This document shows, one piece after another, positions 63,499 to 64,000 of a stretch of 64,000 bases of DNA. Location: the NCBI GenBank assembly GCA_937876985.1, contig CALEFT010000054.1:1-64000 (forward strand), read 5' to 3'. Numbering within the stretch: the first letter of the stretch is position 1; every line of letters begins with the position of its first letter. A program made the position numbers and the translations under genes. This stretch comes from an uncultured Clostridia bacterium (GTDB lineage: Bacteria > Bacillota > Clostridia > Saccharofermentanales > Saccharofermentanaceae). The notes below the pieces were generated by a model, which saw nothing but the letters and a program-made list of their open reading frames with translations, made no database searches and was not told the DNA's origin.

Positions 63499-63902
63499 CG
63501 CAGGAGCTAGAAAGAAGATACAAGGCCAAGGTTGAGGCTGGTCAAATTGAGGAGGTTCAGGTGCTGCCATTTGACAAGGTGGAGTTCTTCTATGTCGAGG
63601 ACGAATCCTTCGCGTCAAATAACGACGCGGTGCAGTATATTGAGGAAAACCACGAGGTGAAGCCGCAGAAGAGGAATTTGGTGGCGAAGATTTCTGGCGC
63701 ACTATTTGGCTTCGCGGTACTGCCAATCCTAACCAAGCAAAACGCGCTCAACTTCCACATGACGAATGCGATTTTGGAGCTGAACAAATACACGGAAGAG
63801 AACGACGAGCTCCACGAGAGAATTCTAGAGCTCAAGACAGAAATTGGCGTCTTGTCAGCGCGCCTTAAGGTACTCGAACGCGAAAAGGAGCAGGGCCAAT
63901 GA
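63495..63902 (+). CDS. Small protein with amphipathic patch and C-terminal coiled coil (paralog B)
   Basis: The 135-aa protein shares with its neighbour the basic-hydrophobic patch (KRNLVAKISGALFGFAVLPI), the segment LTKQNALNFHMTNAI and a C-terminal coiled coil (~95-130). It overlaps both neighbours by 4 bases (ATGA), so all three are translated together. A role as membrane-associated scaffold or partner for the glycosyltransferase that follows is inferred from context. Confidence 0.65.
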   Translation: MTQELERRYKAKVEAGQIEEVQVLPFDKVEFFYVEDESFASNNDAVQYIEENHEVKPQKRNLVAKISGALFGFAVLPILTKQNALNFHMTNAILELNKYTEENDELHERILELKTEIGVLSARLKVLEREKEQGQ

Positions 63903-64000
63903 GAATAGTGCAGATTTTGACGACATTGTCTTTTGGCGACGCAGTAAGCAACGACTGTCTCGCGATCGATAAGCTACTACGCGACAATGGATACGACACA
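63899..64000 (+). CDS. Glycosyltransferase-like protein, N-terminal fragment (runs off the window)
   Basis: Only 34 codons are visible (MRIVQILTTLSFGDAVSNDC...). The start 'MRIVQILTTLSFGDAVSND' resembles the N-terminal strand and glycine-containing loop of GT4-type glycosyltransferases, where the loop follows the first beta strand. It overlaps the previous gene by 4 bases. The 3' end lies outside the window. Confidence 0.6.
   Translation, partial: MRIVQILTTLSFGDAVSNDCLAIDKLLRDNGYDT

Overview
The window looks like a chromosomal segment of an anaerobic, low-to-moderate GC, Gram-positive member of the Clostridia, most likely Lachnospiraceae. This is inferred from the gene set: many lipoproteins with lipobox cysteines, the hprK-murB-rapZ-whiA order typical of Firmicutes, GH94 cellobiose/cellodextrin phosphorylases, strong AGGAGG ribosome binding sites and a YfhO-type membrane protein. 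No species can be named from the sequence alone. No rRNA, tRNA, cas, transposase or phage gene was recognised.

Layout. 0.2-1.2 kb: a minus-strand D-2-hydroxyacid dehydrogenase. 1.5-12.3 kb: four tandem, paralogous, very large (about 830-850 aa) solute-binding lipoproteins, mostly with their own promoter or terminator signals. 12.5-18.1 kb: an operon of two MalF/MalG-type permeases followed, unusually, by an HlyD/MFP-like adaptor with a Thr-Pro linker and a bitopic protein resembling a MacB periplasmic domain. 18.3-19.4 kb: a Thr-Pro-rich lipoprotein. 19.9-31.6 kb: a sugar ABC importer (binding protein, MalF with a roughly 500-residue extra loop, MalG), cellobiose phosphorylase, mnmA and a cellodextrin-phosphorylase-like GH94 enzyme. 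This forms a cellodextrin uptake and phosphorolysis module that lacks its own ATPase, so a shared MsmK-type ATPase encoded elsewhere is inferred.

31.6-32.4 kb is an intergenic region with six 39-bp dyads spaced 74, 74, 85, 74 and 74 bp apart. 32.4-36.1 kb: hprK, murB, rapZ, whiA. 36.2-49.99 kb: a membrane-anchored beta-propeller protein, two unknown proteins, a uridine-kinase-like enzyme, metA, nnrD, alr, split transketolase, glucokinase, truA, pncB and a cyclophilin. 50.2-64 kb: cell-surface glycan genes. These are a GT2 divergent from yfhO, phosphoglucomutase, a GT4, gmd and rmd (GDP-D-rhamnose synthesis), wzm and wzt (ABC export of a finished polysaccharide), further glycosyltransferases, and two small related coiled-coil proteins.

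Two sequence-level signals stand out. One is the phased dyad array at 31.8-32.2 kb. The other is the 9-mer GCTTTTCGA (extended consensus GCTTTTCGAGARGG), counted by eye 26 times on the two strands where about 0.5 would be expected at random; it lies in genes and intergenic gaps and resembles a HIP1- or DNA-uptake-sequence-like iterated motif. A 50-bp hairpin repeat family is also scattered at 62-111, 45628-45799 (three tandem copies) and 57233-57259 (partial).
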